This document shows, in pieces, positions 35,628 to 49,217 of a stretch of DNA of 64,000 nt (position 1 is the first letter of the stretch; the number at the start of each line of letters is the position of its first letter). The DNA lies in NCBI GenBank assembly GCA_002633005.1, contig NMRA01000771.1, forward strand, positions 1-64,000. Direction: 5' to 3'. Source of the stretch: Phoronis australis. Its lineage: Eukaryota > Phoronida > Phoronidae. Both the position numbers and the translations under genes were made by a program. Under the pieces are notes generated by a model. It made no database searches. It worked only from the letters and a program-made list of their open reading frames with translations, and was not told where the DNA came from.

Positions 35628-37552
35628 ATCTATCGTCAATTTGTTTTTTGCCTGGAAACAGCACCGTGGCACAACTTGTTGAAATGGTATATGACATTCA
35701 TTTTAATGAATGTCATATACCACTTTAAGAAGGGTGAGAGTGTCAGGTCCATTTTTCTAGATATAGCTTCTGCTTTCGACTGTGTCCCTCACGACCTTCT
35801 ACTTCACAAATTTCGATCCTATGGCATTACTGGTAATCTTTTAACCATAATCACCTCATATCTAATGTTCAGGAGCTCGTGCAAAAAACTCAGAAACTAA
35901 TTAACCCACTTAAGCTTGTCTCTCGCCATCTGAATTCTACACAATCATTTAGAAGTTTTGTTCAAATCATTTATACTTCCACACATCGATTATTGTGATA
36001 TCATATATCAGTCGGCCAATACGGGTGCACTCCAACATTTGGAGAAATTACAGTATCAAGCTGCCTTACTCATAATCGGAGCTTACAGGGGATCCAATAG
36101 TGTTAAGGTTTTGAATAGTCTCAAGTGGCCCAACCTGTCTACTCGATGCAATCTTCACATGACCACATTTACTTTCAAAGTAATAAACAACGTCAACAAC
36201 GCCTCTGTCAAAAAAAATATTTGACCTATGCACTAGACAAGGCCATCGTAGTAATTTGAGATCCTCCACCCCATATGCAATTCCTCCGTCATTCAGTCAG
36301 GCATTCAGAAGGCCTACAGTCATGATGTGCATCAACAACTGGAATACTCTTCTAGTCTCTGTTAAGGAAAGCAACTCTTTTACGAGTATAAAAAATAATT
36401 TTAGAACTGTCTGTTTTTCACAGTTTTGATAACTCAGCACCCTTAACTCAATTCTCCCTTTCCCGCGATAACGAAATAGCATTGTACAGTTCAAGATGTG
36501 GTCTTTTCCTCAATTCTGACAAGTTTAGGCATAACTTTAGTAATGTTTCTCCAAACTGTAAATGTGGTGACCATCAATCTTATCCTCATATTTTCTTCAA
36601 ATGTCCACTCATCGAATACCTGAGAGACTCACTCTTTTGTGCACTCAATGAAAACCAATCAATTGTTAATGTTCTCAATTCTTGTAATAACATCCCTACT
36701 AAAGTTATATTATTATTGAATGGTAGTCCTAACTTTGACGTCGTTCTCAATGAATTCCTCCTAAGCAACGTTAGCAAATTTTTCTGTACCGTTTATCAAT
36801 ATTGCTGCTTCTGATTTCCATACATGAATCTGTACATATTTTTGTTTTCATATATTCACAATAGCATGCCTAAATATTGGGATACTTATATTAGATACTA
36901 CTTAAATGTACCTCTATGTATTTAGTTTCATTTATGAATTGTTTACAACCCAGACATAATGCTTCGCAACTTCTGTGTTTGTCATAATTTCTGTGTATGT
37001 CTTGTGTATTCTTCACTTTAAAACATGGGGAATAACAACCTCGCTATGTAAACCTACATTCATCACTTGATAGCAAAATTGAGTCTACATATAGCTTTCA
37101 TCCATGTCCATAAAAATGTATTAAATTTGTAGCATGCAAAAGGCAGAAACAATTATTGATCAAAGAATTTTCTCTAAAATTGCAGTAAGCACATGCTAGA
37201 TACAGTGTACCAAAACTGTTTTTATATTCCAATGTGTGGAAATGGGTATGCAGAAACAGAACTGCAGAGCTGGAGAAAAAAAGAGTAATGAACTATCGTG
37301 ACAAAAGCAGAATAAGAACGCTTGTAAGGTCTGTCATGACTGCCACTGTAAAACATTCCAGTCAAGGTAGCTATACGAATTCGTTGAAATCAGCACCATG
37401 GCATGGATAAGGGTGCCCAGCCAGGCATACTTTTTTCGACTATAAAACATCGAAGAGTCAGGAGTCACCAAAGAACATGCGGAAATTTTTGAATTATAAA
37501 ATTTCCATCGTACACTGCAGCTGAAAAAAAATATTTCTGGTGCCCATTGTCA

Positions 37553-37866
<314 letters not shown>

Positions 37867-38377
37867 ATAATGGTAATCCCATTGTTTACATGGTCCAAAT
37901 CAAAGCCACCTCACTGCATTCTTATCTTTCAACTGAATGGCTACTGGAAACAATAAATTGTCTAAAATCCCCATGACAGCATTGTGGTTTTGGCAACTGA
38001 AATTGTCCCACTGTGACAAGCAACTTGATGTGCCAGGACTGAGGAAATAACGTAATGTTAGTTCTTTTCAACCCTAGTAATTATTTCTAATTTGGGTAAA
38101 GAACATGAGACCACTTTTCGTAAGAAGCCTAAATCAAAAGTTATTCTTACAGAAGATGGATTTATTTATTTAAACTTCTTTAAAAAGACTGGGTGACCAC
38201 TTCCGTGAATACACTGATTTTCAAGCCGGCCCAGTCAGAAATTATAACGTGAAACAAAATACTGCTAGATATGTACAATTAGATTGAAAAGATTATTTAA
38301 ATAAATTAGTTATAAATCAGTTACGATGTACAATTAGATAACAAAATAGATTAAAATAATGATGAGCTGACTGAGGC

Positions 38378-38640
38378 TTACAGTCCAGATCCACGCACAA
38401 AGACCCAGTATTTCTGTATGAAGACATTGTGCACATTTGTGACGGCAGTCCCTAGCCCATTGTTAGCAATAGCACCTCTGCCGGCGAAAGTTCTTTTGCC
38501 GCAGTTCATTTTAGGTTTATCTGGCACCAGGCAGTCAGAAGCACTCGTTCTAGTACTGTAATTGTGAGAATCTCCGACCGCTTTGAGGTAACTTGGTGCA
38601 AGGTTATGTGTGGCTTTGTACACCATGAGGTTTAAAAGAA
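38378..38640 (-). pseudogene. LINE reverse transcriptase C-terminal relic
   Basis: The minus-strand frame reads MVYKATHNLAPSYL, then a diverged segment with KRTFAGRGA and NNGLGTAVTN. This resembles the MVYKALHGLAPSYL...SF....WN.LP region after the RT of CR1/Jockey-type LINEs. It is short and decayed. Confidence 0.6.
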
Positions 38641-39954
38641 AGGTATGCTTGCTATCTAGACTGCACCAACAAGTGCATGGACGTCAGAAATGGGAAAATC
38701 GCTATTGCACATTTAAGCTATGCACTTACAATAGTCCCTTTGCGAGTTTATAACACTAACGCAAGATTATGTGACACTTAACTGTGACGTCATCAGAAGT
38801 GGGGCAAAAGCTTGTCGTTTGGCCATTTGCCCGATACGGTAGCAGAGTGTATTCTGTTGTTTACTTCGTGTTTTTAATCTTTTAGTGTAAAAAATGCCAA
38901 ACAAGCATTGCTGTCATGGCAATATGTTCCACCGCCTTCTGTACTAATTTTGTCCCATGTATTTTAAACGTGAGGTAGGCGAAATCCGCTCACTCATTAA
39001 GTTTTCACCTCGTCAAAAATACATTCTACACCTAAAATTATCACCTGAAAGGCGCTTACTTTCTTCAGTGATCCTTTCTGCTTCTAAACATATCTTCGAT
39101 GAAGCATATCTACTGGAATTCAGGTGACTTTGGCAAAGAATTCTAACTCCACTTTTTGGTTACTGTTAACTTGACCGTGCATGGGATAATCACAAAGTAT
39201 TTTGACTGAGTCAGGTGAGTATGAGGCAAAGGCTAGCGCAAGACTGAGCGAAGTGCGTGACCTGGCGCGTGACACTTGCACAATAGCATGGAAAATATCA
39301 AGTGAAATTTGTAAGATTTGTGTCCCTTGGACTTTTAGTTCGTCAACAGGCGTGATTTGACGTAACTTCCTCAAAATGGTGCCCCGTGAGAGAAACTCGA
39401 GCAAACTGCGAGGTTTTCCTGGATATGTTAAAGTTATTTGTAAACTATTTTGTATCCAGAGTCAGCGTATGTGCTAATTATAACTCCATATGCACGTATG
39501 CACGTTTCAATTGCTTTTATTTGCTGTATTTTGAAATGTATTGAGTAACTTTTTATGAGGATATACTATCGCCCCAGTATGCCTGCGGCATTCAGGCCTA
39601 GACCGAGTCGAGTTCCAGTTTCAGTCCGTTCACAGCTTCACACAACAAAACAAGTTCACATTTTCTTCATTCATTCAGTTATTCCACGATCCATCTACCA
39701 TCCCTTAAATCGTGTTAAAGTTTTAAGCGTAAAATTCACCATAAGAACTCCAGAAAGATTTCGCGTGTGCAGCAAAGACACGGGGTAAAACAAGAACAAT
39801 ATGGCCGGTTTTGCCCTCCTTCCAGTGACATCACATTGACTAACTGGAAACTCACAAGTGAGCTATTATGCAGAGCAAGTATAGACTGACTACTTTATGA
39901 CATGGGTTTGCACAGCGGCCAGAATTAAAAATGATGGGCAAAATTTAAAAAATT

Positions 39955-41240
39955 GCTTGAAATGACAGCTACTTTTTTAGCGAGAATGTATATTTCTAAG
40001 TTCGATTTAAGTGATGTAAATATCAAATAAAGATTCCTTTTGGAGCCGAAAAGTTGTATCTTGAGTTTGTCGCTCTACAGCCATTTCGTCCATATCTCAC
40101 AGACTTGGTTCACTACCTGGTGCACCCTATTTGGTTGTAAAATTAAACAATAAAAACAAACACGGGGGATTCCCTAATGTCGGGAAGAATCCTGTAGCAG
40201 GTCAGAATACACCCCAGGGAGATCAAGTAAAGGATCTCTGTTCAAACTTGGTCAGTGGACTTGAATCTCAATAACTCCTTGTACCTTGCCCTTCCACTTA
40301 ACTTAATACACTGAAATCCTCACCAAAGACCTGGAGATGTAGATTCTTGGCATGTTTGTGAATACCATTGCAATGGCCCTTAACCCTGCTTGATAACTGG
40401 TGACCTGTCTCACCAATATAGTTATCAGTACACTCACCACACTTTCCTAGATCACACCACCCCTCTTGAGGGGGCGACATATCTTTCACTGATGCGAGGA
40501 TGGACTGGATAGTGTTAAATGGTTGGTGAAAGGATTTGATGTTGTGTTTCTGATAAATAGTCTGAATCCTTTCAGAGACACCTCTGATGTAAGGAATACA
40601 CACTGGAAGTTGATGATTGGAGGATCAGGGGGGTCACTCTGACGTGATCGTTCCTTGTAACACACATTAAACCTCCAGTCACGATATCCGTTGACACGTT
40701 ATATACACTTCACATGATGAACCTGAACTTCCCTTTCATTGTGATCTGAAACAAGTTTCTCTGCTCTGTTGAGTAGAGTTCGTACCACTGATCGTTTGTT
40801 AGACAGATGGTGATTTGATGCGAAGCTAAGATATCAATCATTGTTCTTAGGCTTGCAGTAAGTGGAAGTGGAGATGGAACCATCATAGTGTGCCATCTTG
40901 TTCGAGTTCCCAAGTTAATTGGATGGATGGATGGATCTAGACTGTTAAGAAGTGACCAAGTCTGAACAGAGATCCTGGACTTGATCTCCCTACGATATAC
41001 TCTGTTAAGGAATTCCCCCTGGCATTAGGGAATGCTCCATGTTTGTATTTATTGTTTCATTCCACAACGAAAGATGTTGTACCTGGTGGTGAACCAAGTC
41101 CGTGAGATATGGATGAAACGGTTGTACTCTGAAAATGTCAAAGTACAGCTTTTCAGTTCCAAAAGTACCTTTATTTAATACTTTCTTAATATTATCGGCT
41201 GGTCGGCCATTTTTCAAATAAATATGCCATAAGTCATTTC
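39955..41240 (-). mobile_element. Penelope-like element relic with inverted arms of about 250 bp
   Basis: 40021-40270 and 40925-41180 are inverted copies of each other; landmarks include CATATCTCACAGACTTGGTT and GAGATCAAGT followed by GGATCTCTGTTCA in both. Between them, the minus-strand frame 40603-40298 reads YIRGVSERIQTIYQKHNI, then CGECTDNYIGETGHQLSSRV. This is the linker and GIY-YIG endonuclease start of Penelope-like elements, and flanking frames (about 40690-40600) continue it with frameshifts. The RT core is missing. It is in intron 6. Confidence 0.75.
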
Positions 41241-43300
41241 AAAAATAAGAAATTTACTACACAAAAACTGCTTTCTTAGCATATTTTTCAGTATTCTGTG
41301 CGTCCCGCAACACTTGTTGAACTTAACGGCAATAGTGTTAGAAATATCAACATACCTTTGATTGGAAATGCTTTAGACGACTCTTATTGGTTACTGCTTG
41401 TGCATTTCTCACTTAGACGAATATTATTGATAAATTTTGGTGCATTTCTCATTGTCACTGGCCAATCAAAATTGAGCTCATCTCATTGCCTTATAAGGAC
41501 TTTTGTTGGCTGGTCCAGTATTTATGATTTCGGTACCCCCTATGAAAAACTGCCATGCTGTTCACAACACTTTACTTTAGCAGCAGTGCAAGACGATTGT
41601 GGTTTTGGGGAGAGTAATTCCAGGATTATGCAAAGCCAGTGTAGTCTCTGGTTTCTGTTATGGTTTACATGAGCATTCTAGATACTATTACTTAGTCATG
41701 TCTTCTGCTGCGTAAAAACCTAAAAAGACTTAAGAATATTTTACAAACTGACACAGATAATCCAGTTCCACATCCGAACAGTTGTGATAACGCGGCCCAG
41801 ACAATGAAATGTAAATACGCATACAAAGAACAGTGAACCTTTCACAGTATTGTATTTTTGCCGACAACACCAGACATCGACATTTTTACAATTAGCTCCA
41901 AACTTGAGAATAGATGGATCTTAACAGGAAAAACAGTGACAATCCTAAAAATATTGAAAACATACTTGCAAACATTTGACAATCCAGTCAATATCTTTTT
42001 AGAAATATTGCTCTCCCCTTCAAGTAAATGAAAGCGCAGCCACATGAATTGGTTTGTTTACTCTACCTAATTATATATTCAAGATGGTGGACGAAGCCAT
42101 GGACTCTTATACAGTGCAATTTCTGCAAGAATTCTGGTCATGTAGATTCGGGTGTACCAACTTTTTGACGTTGAATTCAACTAAGGGTATTTACTATGAA
42201 TGCAGTGCAAGACAGTCAAGACCACGTACGATAAAAATGCAACTGGATTTACCAAGACATTTTACTTGAACTGTCTGCATCATGGAAGAAAAAACATTGT
42301 TGCTGAAAGCTTTACCTCTGAACTAGACTTTGTTTACACTGACATCAGTAATATGAACATTGCATTTTTTAAGTAAAATGTTTCCGCACAGTGTTTCAAA
42401 AATGTGTGCATTGGCTTTCATTTTCTCAATGACACTTTTATTTTCACTTCACAGTACTAAATTATTACATGGGTGGATACACCACTACATGACACCGCAC
42501 CTACAGCAGTACTGGTAGATCGCCAGCTCTGGCATGTTGGGTCTAATTTATTTTTTGTTGAAAATGTGGACTTCTAGTTGAAATCTAGTTTAAACCCCTA
42601 CTTTAAGGTCTGTGAAAGCCTGGCTATGCATAAGAATAGAGCCAAAACTGATCAAAGATGGCATTTCCTTGTTGTCAAAAATTAATTTTAGACACAACTG
42701 CAAGGGGTAGAATTAGCTAGACAAATGTTTTAGAAACAATTTGAGTTCCAACAGGTTTGATTTCACCTCACAAATAAACTCAGAAAAATATTTAGTTTTA
42801 GCCACGCAGCAAATTTTACATCAAGGCTCGGGTTTAATCTGCTTACTTGAAATCAAATTCTAAGACATTTTTGACATTTTCTATTCTACTTTTGTGCAAA
42901 AACAAGATGAGTGTCTATCATTGTATGCTCTATCACAGAATGACTTACATAGATAACTGCATAATCCTGGTTCGCGCTTAAAGATCCCATCATTACGACT
43001 GAAAGTTCAAGTTTTACACGAAATGTTGAATTTTTACTAGTTTTTAGTTTAAATCTAAGGGTTATCAAGAGCGAGCTTTGACTAGAAACTCATTTGCATA
43101 AACCCTGAAATACTGAAGCACAGAATAATTGACACTTATATTGAGTTTGCACAGTAGCATGAAAAATGACAAAAATAATTTCAAGCTTGATTTTGAGTAA
43201 AAAGATTAGATATTGGCCCCAGGTCTTGAATGCTTAAAACTTTAAAACTGATCTGGACTGGATTGCATAAAACTTCAAAATTATCCACTGAATAACTTTG
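41241..43300. other. Intron 6, nothing recognised
   Basis: AT-rich. A 124-codon plus-strand frame at 41298-41672 has no recognisable motif and I do not call it. Confidence 0.4.
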
Positions 43301-43616
43301 ATTGTTGCGTGACGTCCGGTTTATTGTTCAAAATTAACAATGTGACGCGCAACAATGACATCATTGTTGCTATGCGGTGTATAACTTTTATGCAACTGAG
43401 CCCTGTTGGATACGTTTGATTGTTTTAAGATGCTAAATGCACTATGCAACAATGGCAACCCGACATGTGATAAAATGACCTCATTGTTGCTATCCAGACT
43501 GCAACTTCGGTTCAACCTGGCCCAGAAGTGAATTAAACAGTTTCGCCAATAACGCTGTCTAATGTACCAACAACCATATGGTGAAGAATGACAGATATCT
43601 TGATGACCAAACAAAC

Positions 43617-43781
43617 CTTTCCAGACTTCGCCAAACTGTCCAGCCCCCAACTTTTCCATCATCTTGAGAGAACTGCGCGGAATCTCCCAGTTGTCCTTTG
43701 TCTCTCTGTTCAAGTCCCACATCTGAGGTTTCATCTTAGGGCAGGCCTGAGTCAACTTGTGACAGAGGCCATCAGACGATT
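43617..43781 (-). CDS. Src-family kinase exon 6 (SH2 end, linker, glycine loop)
   Basis: 165 nt. It finishes the SH2 domain ([13 protein letters not shown]), crosses the SH2-kinase linker and reaches WEIPR (Trp252), then the glycine-rich loop [11 protein letters not shown] (266-271). It is nine nucleotides longer than the vertebrate exon as I recall it; the extra residues are in the linker ([13 protein letters not shown]). Acceptor GTGTCTGTAG, donor AAAG|GTTTGT. Confidence 0.97.
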
Positions 43782-44095
43782 CTACAGACACAGTAGTGAA
43801 ATGAGTTTAATTTGCAGAATGTGATTTATGATGAGAAATATACTGACTTTGCCACCACAAGGCTTACCGAGGGGAGACAGTAAGTGTTCATGTAATAATT
43901 ATTGTAAATATGATGACAGCATGGAATGTCATGATTACGCATTAATCTATATGCACTTAATGATAATTGTACTATAAATGTAGCCACTTACAGGGGCTAT
44001 CCCATTTTGAGAACCAGTTTGATACCCATTATTCACTGCAGAAAACTGGATCTTAAAATGCAAAACCCCTGTAATGTCTATTACGAAGAACACTA

Positions 44096-44606
44096 AAAGG
44101 CTTTTCATACTAACGTCGAAGCGTCGATGGTTTGGGGAGTTGCAGTCAGTATGAATGCTTAACTCCGGTCCTGGATCGCAGTTAACAGCTCCAGTTAACT
44201 TCGCAGTTAACAGGTGGATTTAAGACCGCAGCGTCGACGCTGCTATGCAGTATGAATGCTTAACTACGGTCCAATCGAATTAATCGCCAGGTGCCACTAT
44301 TATCGTCAACAGTTACAAGGTAGTGCAGTCACTATTAGCTGCTTATATTTTGCTCTAATAATAACCTATCGATTTAAAAATAAGTTTAATGTCACTTAGC
44401 ACATTTAAATATTTCCAAATTAAAACACTGAAAAAAATCTTAGCGTGCAATGCTACCTTGCGATAACTTCGATGACGACAGCAGCACCAACCGCTTACTT
44501 CGATGTTTATTAACTACCGAAGCCAGTATGAACAGTCCAGTTAACTGCCCTGTTTACGTCGACGCTCCGCTTAGACCGAAGTAAAGTCAATATGAAAGGG
44601 CCTTAA
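44096..44606. mobile_element. Foldback MITE of about 510 bp
   Basis: The ends are imperfect inverted repeats: AAGGCTTTTCATACTAA on the left, and AAGGCCCTTTCATATTGA as the reverse complement of the right. Subterminal GCGTCGA-containing segments also pair. An internal direct repeat, CAGTATGAATGCTTAACT, occurs at about 44148 and 44252. No coding capacity; family unknown and the target duplication is unclear. It lies in intron 5. Confidence 0.6.
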
Positions 44607-45377
44607 AAAGCATTTACTGGTGATTAAAATGCTATGCATAAATACTACAAGAGCAACATACATAGCCATTTTGTTAATGATAAATTATAAACCACCTTTT
44701 CACTAATTGTACACTGTCTCAGTTTTGTCCATGTTAAGCTACGCAATTAAATGTTATGAAGGACCCTACAAAATGTCTAAATGGCAGCTAATTTGGAGCA
44801 TCATTACTCAGAAATAGCTGTCGAACTTGTGTGAAATTTGCAGATACAACGCTTTCCGCAATATTCTCCAATACACTTCTAAAGTTGGTTTTTGAAATGC
44901 TCCACTTTTGCATTATTGAATACTAAAAAAGAGACTTTTATTGTTTTTATAAAAAGTTAAAAGTTGCATGATACATAATGAAATATTTTTAAAAAACTGT
45001 ACAAGAACTTTTGAACTCTCATCTGACTTGAACATTGACAATCAACAAAATTTGAAGAACGTTATTGAAACCATTGTTTTGTACTTTTTCGCTACATTTT
45101 ACTAAAAAATCATAGTCACATGACCCAATTAATGACAGATTGGTAAAAAGTCTAAAATAAAATTCTTCAGGGTTTCTGCTTCCAGAAATATATTTTTAGT
45201 GAGTTAAATCTATATCTTAGTAGACTTCGGTTAAATACGCAGACTTGTCAATAGGTCCTACATAACTTTAAACAGTCTGGTACAAAATATTGTTTTGAAA
45301 AGCATCATGTAAGACTAAGAATGATGTTGAAGATATTTATTGAAAAGACGTGTCCAAAACACTTCAAACTTTCTTAC

Positions 45378-45527
45378 CTGCATAGTGAGCAACCAGGTCT
45401 GGCAATGTGTTGAAGCGTCTCCTAGTGGTAATGTAATAACCTCCATTGTCCAAATTGCGTATCTTGTAATGTTTCACATTGTCTTTCTTCTGTTCATCGT
45501 AATCCCGCACAGACAATGAATACATGC
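45378..45527 (-). CDS. Src-family kinase exon 5 (SH2 central part)
   Basis: 150 nt, the same length as vertebrate SFK genes. It encodes [11 protein letters not shown], the [17 protein letters not shown] core and LVAHYA. The VKHYKIR histidine and the GGYYI strand form the phosphotyrosine-binding face. Acceptor GCATTCCAG, donor GCAG|GTAAGA. Confidence 0.97.
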
Positions 45528-46729
45528 CTGGAATGCACCAGAAATTTACAAGACATAGTAACAACTTTGTACGGCATGTTAGAGTTTAGACTAAAGTATT
45601 GTAGGCTCTAAAGTCTTGACATCATTTTCAACCACCTTGATAAATCAATCATAGGAGCACACATCAAACATGATTACAGCCACACTCACACAGTGTACAA
45701 GTAAATCAATAGGTGAAACAAAACAGAATATGAACAGACCAGGCTACAGGAATTGTCTGTCGCTGTCTGCCAGGTTATAAATGGTACAACAGGTCTCAGA
45801 AGGTTGCAAATTCATTTCACAGGATTTTTCCACCAAGCTTGAAGTACGCAGACATGGCTAGTGAAGATCCAAAAACATTAAGTACAAATTAAGAACTAAT
45901 GACATCACAACCCAGCCATCACTTTAATTGGCTGTAACTTAGTCTTATTTGGAATGAATCAATATTCAATGGAAGTGATAACCACAGATCTTACAGTATA
46001 GGCTAAAAGCAATCAAGACAAAAATACCATGTCCCTGTCTTAATGGGTCATTCTAGCACCTCTGAAGGTGAATTCCACTTGCACTTAGCTGTCAAAATAG
46101 GAAATTCCGCCTACGCTCATTTTGTCAGATTATTTTTGGTGTGCATTGTAACTTGTTTCTAACAGAATATGATGCTTCATTAAATTCCAGTACTTAGCCC
46201 AGACTATCACAATTAAACCTCCCGGGTCAACTACCATGATTGCATACCAGACAGATGTAAAGAATGGTAATACCATGAGTGACTGTTTTGACTCCACACC
46301 ATTACAATAAAGGCGAAATGGCTAGATTCAACTCCACAAACTAATTTATCGCTAGTTCGAAGCAGAAAAATTGGCACTAATTTCCGACAGTTTCTCATAC
46401 TATAAAAAATGCTTGCGTTATTTTTAAAATGAATTGTTTGATTAACCATAATTGGTGTTTTTAAGCCAAATATCCGATAAAATAACCACTGACAGTGAAT
46501 GCTTACACACCCTTACACTGAAAAATAACTGTCAGATAGTCACGTAGTCCAGCCACATGGCGACTAATATGGTTTTACCGAGACAAATGTTGAACGTTTT
46601 TAGCACATGAGACCGGCAAGTGCTGAATGAAACACTCTGATTTAGGCCTACTGCTTGCGCAAATTTCTTTAGATACAATGCACAATAGTTCATTAGATTG
46701 CGTGGCTCTGACCAAAAGACGGTCTCTGC

Positions 46730-47316
46730 TCTGGCAAATAAACTCTAGTGACACGCACGCGCTCGCTTACTCACAAACGCAGACAACTTCAAAACAAATG
46801 TCACGTGACAAAAACATGTGTGTTCGTCCAGACATTTTTCTGATGTTACCAATCATACATGTAGATGGCACGATATCAGCACAGATTTGTACTTAATCCT
46901 GCCGTGATCTTGACTCCACGGCAATTTAAAAATTTTAGGGATGCCAAATTTGGAAAACTTAAGGAGGATTTCAGGTAATTTGGTTGAGTCGAAACTGTAC
47001 TTTTATTCAAGCATTCAAGTCGCCATATCGACAATTGCGAGGCAGGGAGTCAGCCAGTTTTCGCCCAGGGATTTCAGCACAATTTTCTGTAAAATGATCA
47101 TAATTTAGCAGCAAAGTTTGATAGCAATGCACCACGGTTTTGTAAAAAGTCTTTCAAAGATGACAAATACATTACAGAGCGTAAATATAATAAATCTTAG
47201 CTTCCGATTTCACTCATTTCGGAGACCAGGTTTCAACGGCCTTGGGTTATAATAAGCTACCCCTCTGAAACAAACTTTTCTAAGCGCCCTGGGCGGTTAT
47301 TACGGCGAATACGGTA
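46730..47316 (+). repeat. Dispersed repeat of about 585 bp, copy 2
   Basis: Same family and orientation as 22688-23271, without the (CA)n expansion. It is in intron 4, with no shared coding frame. Confidence 0.8.
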
Positions 47317-47624
47317 TGACCGACTCATTAAACAGAACTTGCACATTGAACTCTGAAGGCAAGCCCGAGATCTGAGACACGATCATGAGCCCTGGGGCCT
47401 GTTTTTTGAAGAGTCAAAAGCTAAAAGCTGTTTTTTTTGATTCTGGCTTTTAGCCTATTGCCGAGCAGGATACATATTTCTTTCTTTAGGCTTCGAGCTG
47501 TAGACAGATTTACTGACTATTAGCCCTAACCCCATTTCATGAAACTGGCTATGCCATTTGTAGATTGGTTTTAGCCAATAGAACCAGTACCCTGACCTCT
47601 TCACACCAATCATTCAGATCATCA

Positions 47625-47825
<201 letters not shown>

Positions 47826-48277
47826 TCAGTATAATATTTACAATAAAACAATGAGAGTAATAACAATAACTGTGATGATGAGAATGGCAATAACAATAAT
47901 AATAACAACAATAATAACAATGCTATTGTTAGATTGTTATGTAAGTGTAAACATGCTTTGAATAACTGACTGTTTGAAACTCTTGTCTTTAGATGTACAG
48001 CTATGTAAAATGACGGGGTAAGACGTTCAGTTAACAAACTTTTCTCGATTTTATCGCACTCATTTACTCAATTCATGTACCTAGCACTACAGAGAATACC
48101 CCCGATAGTTTGAAAGAAAAAGTCATTTACCAATTTACCAGAATCAAAAACCATAGACCCTTTAAACCTAACAGCCAACTTAGCCTCCTTCAAACTTGAT
48201 TCACAACATGATATAACTATAAAATACATTAATCACATGATAAACCATATTATTTTGGAAATTAACAGTTTACTCAC

Positions 48278-48376
48278 TCATAGCTATCTATGCTATCTTC
48301 CACAGCGACATAGTTCCTTGGAATGTAACCTTGTGTTTTGTTGGTCATGTGGAATGCTATCCACCAATCAGTGTCG
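48278..48376 (-). CDS. Src-family kinase exon 3 (SH3 C-terminal half)
   Basis: 99 nt, the same length as vertebrate SFK genes. It encodes the SH3 signature DWWIA, then GYIPRNYVA, leading into the SH3-SH2 connector. Acceptor TTTTCTTACAG, donor GA|GTGAGT. Confidence 0.97.
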
Positions 48377-49120
48377 CTGTAAGAAAAATGCAACTACCAT
48401 TATTGGTTGTGTTCTAAAGTATCAGATCGACATTGTAGGAAAGTTTAGAATTAAGACGTTTTGGACTCAGTGTGACAGCCTGTCTATTCTTATTTCCAGG
48501 TCCAAATTACGTCATCTACTGCCCTGACACGTCATCACTAAATATCCGAATACAAACAAACAATAGGTAACTATCAACAAACTATAAGACAAACACATTA
48601 CAGCTCCTTTACCTAAAATATTGTTATTACTGCAGCACTTTTCATAAAACTTGACATTTTTCTTCTCATAAACATCAGTGATATTTTGCAGCAAAAATTC
48701 TAGCACAAGGATTATTTTTTGTCCAGATTAATTCTGTGTTTTTGTCATAACTTTAAGCTAGATGAATTTTGACAAAATGAGCTAACCTTTTTGAAAACTA
48801 TTTATATAAGTGATACTCCATAAGAAGGCACAACAAATAGTTTGATCAGCCATCAAACGACCAATTTTGGTCATGAAAGTTTTGATAAACCACAATTTGA
48901 CAAAACAGTCTGTATCTAACAGTCATAACTCATATTTTTATAATATAGATTTCAGCTGCCTTTTGGTAATTACCACATTTTTGAGTTTTAAAAACACAAA
49001 ATAATGATCTTTGGGGAAAGTTGATAGTTACAACAGTCCAACCACAGCCGTTCCGACAACTCACTGCTCACCACCGCACTAAAGCTCATGAATTAACTCT
49101 ACATAGAGGTGATTTCTAAC

Positions 49121-49217
49121 CTTTCATCCACAATCTTCATCACATCACCCTTTTTGAAGGAAAGATCTTCGTCAGCTCTGGCATCGTAGTCATATATTGC
49201 ACGAACTGTCTTACCAT
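49121..49217 (-). CDS. Src-family kinase exon 2 (SH3 N-terminal half)
   Basis: 97 nt. It encodes the SH3 AIYDYDAR motif (residues 77-84) and DEDLSFKKGD, the RT loop that binds proline-rich ligands. Acceptor TTCTTTTGCGTAG, donor AAAG|GTTAGA. Confidence 0.97.

Larger units (their letters stand above)
32455..37010 (+). pseudogene. Decayed copy 2 of the 2A-bearing LINE
   Basis: Colinear with copy 1 (6141-10214), in opposite orientation, inside intron 7 and antisense to the kinase gene. Its first segment (to 33225) reads the same leader, but the 2A motif is GDVEEKTGP instead of GDVEENPGP. The frame then breaks repeatedly (near 33200, 33420, 33850, 34000 and 34390). A 952-bp DNA element interrupts it at 34676-35627, an 18-nt inverted duplication sits at 35685-35722, and RT sequence from just after ITSYL to just before RELVQK, including YADD, is missing at about 35870. 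The C-terminal zinc-type cluster (36482-36814) remains open. It is not functional. Confidence 0.93.

Noticed and set aside
41298-41672. Plus-strand frame of 124 codons
   Set aside because: No motif, no splice context that convinced me, inside a kinase intron.
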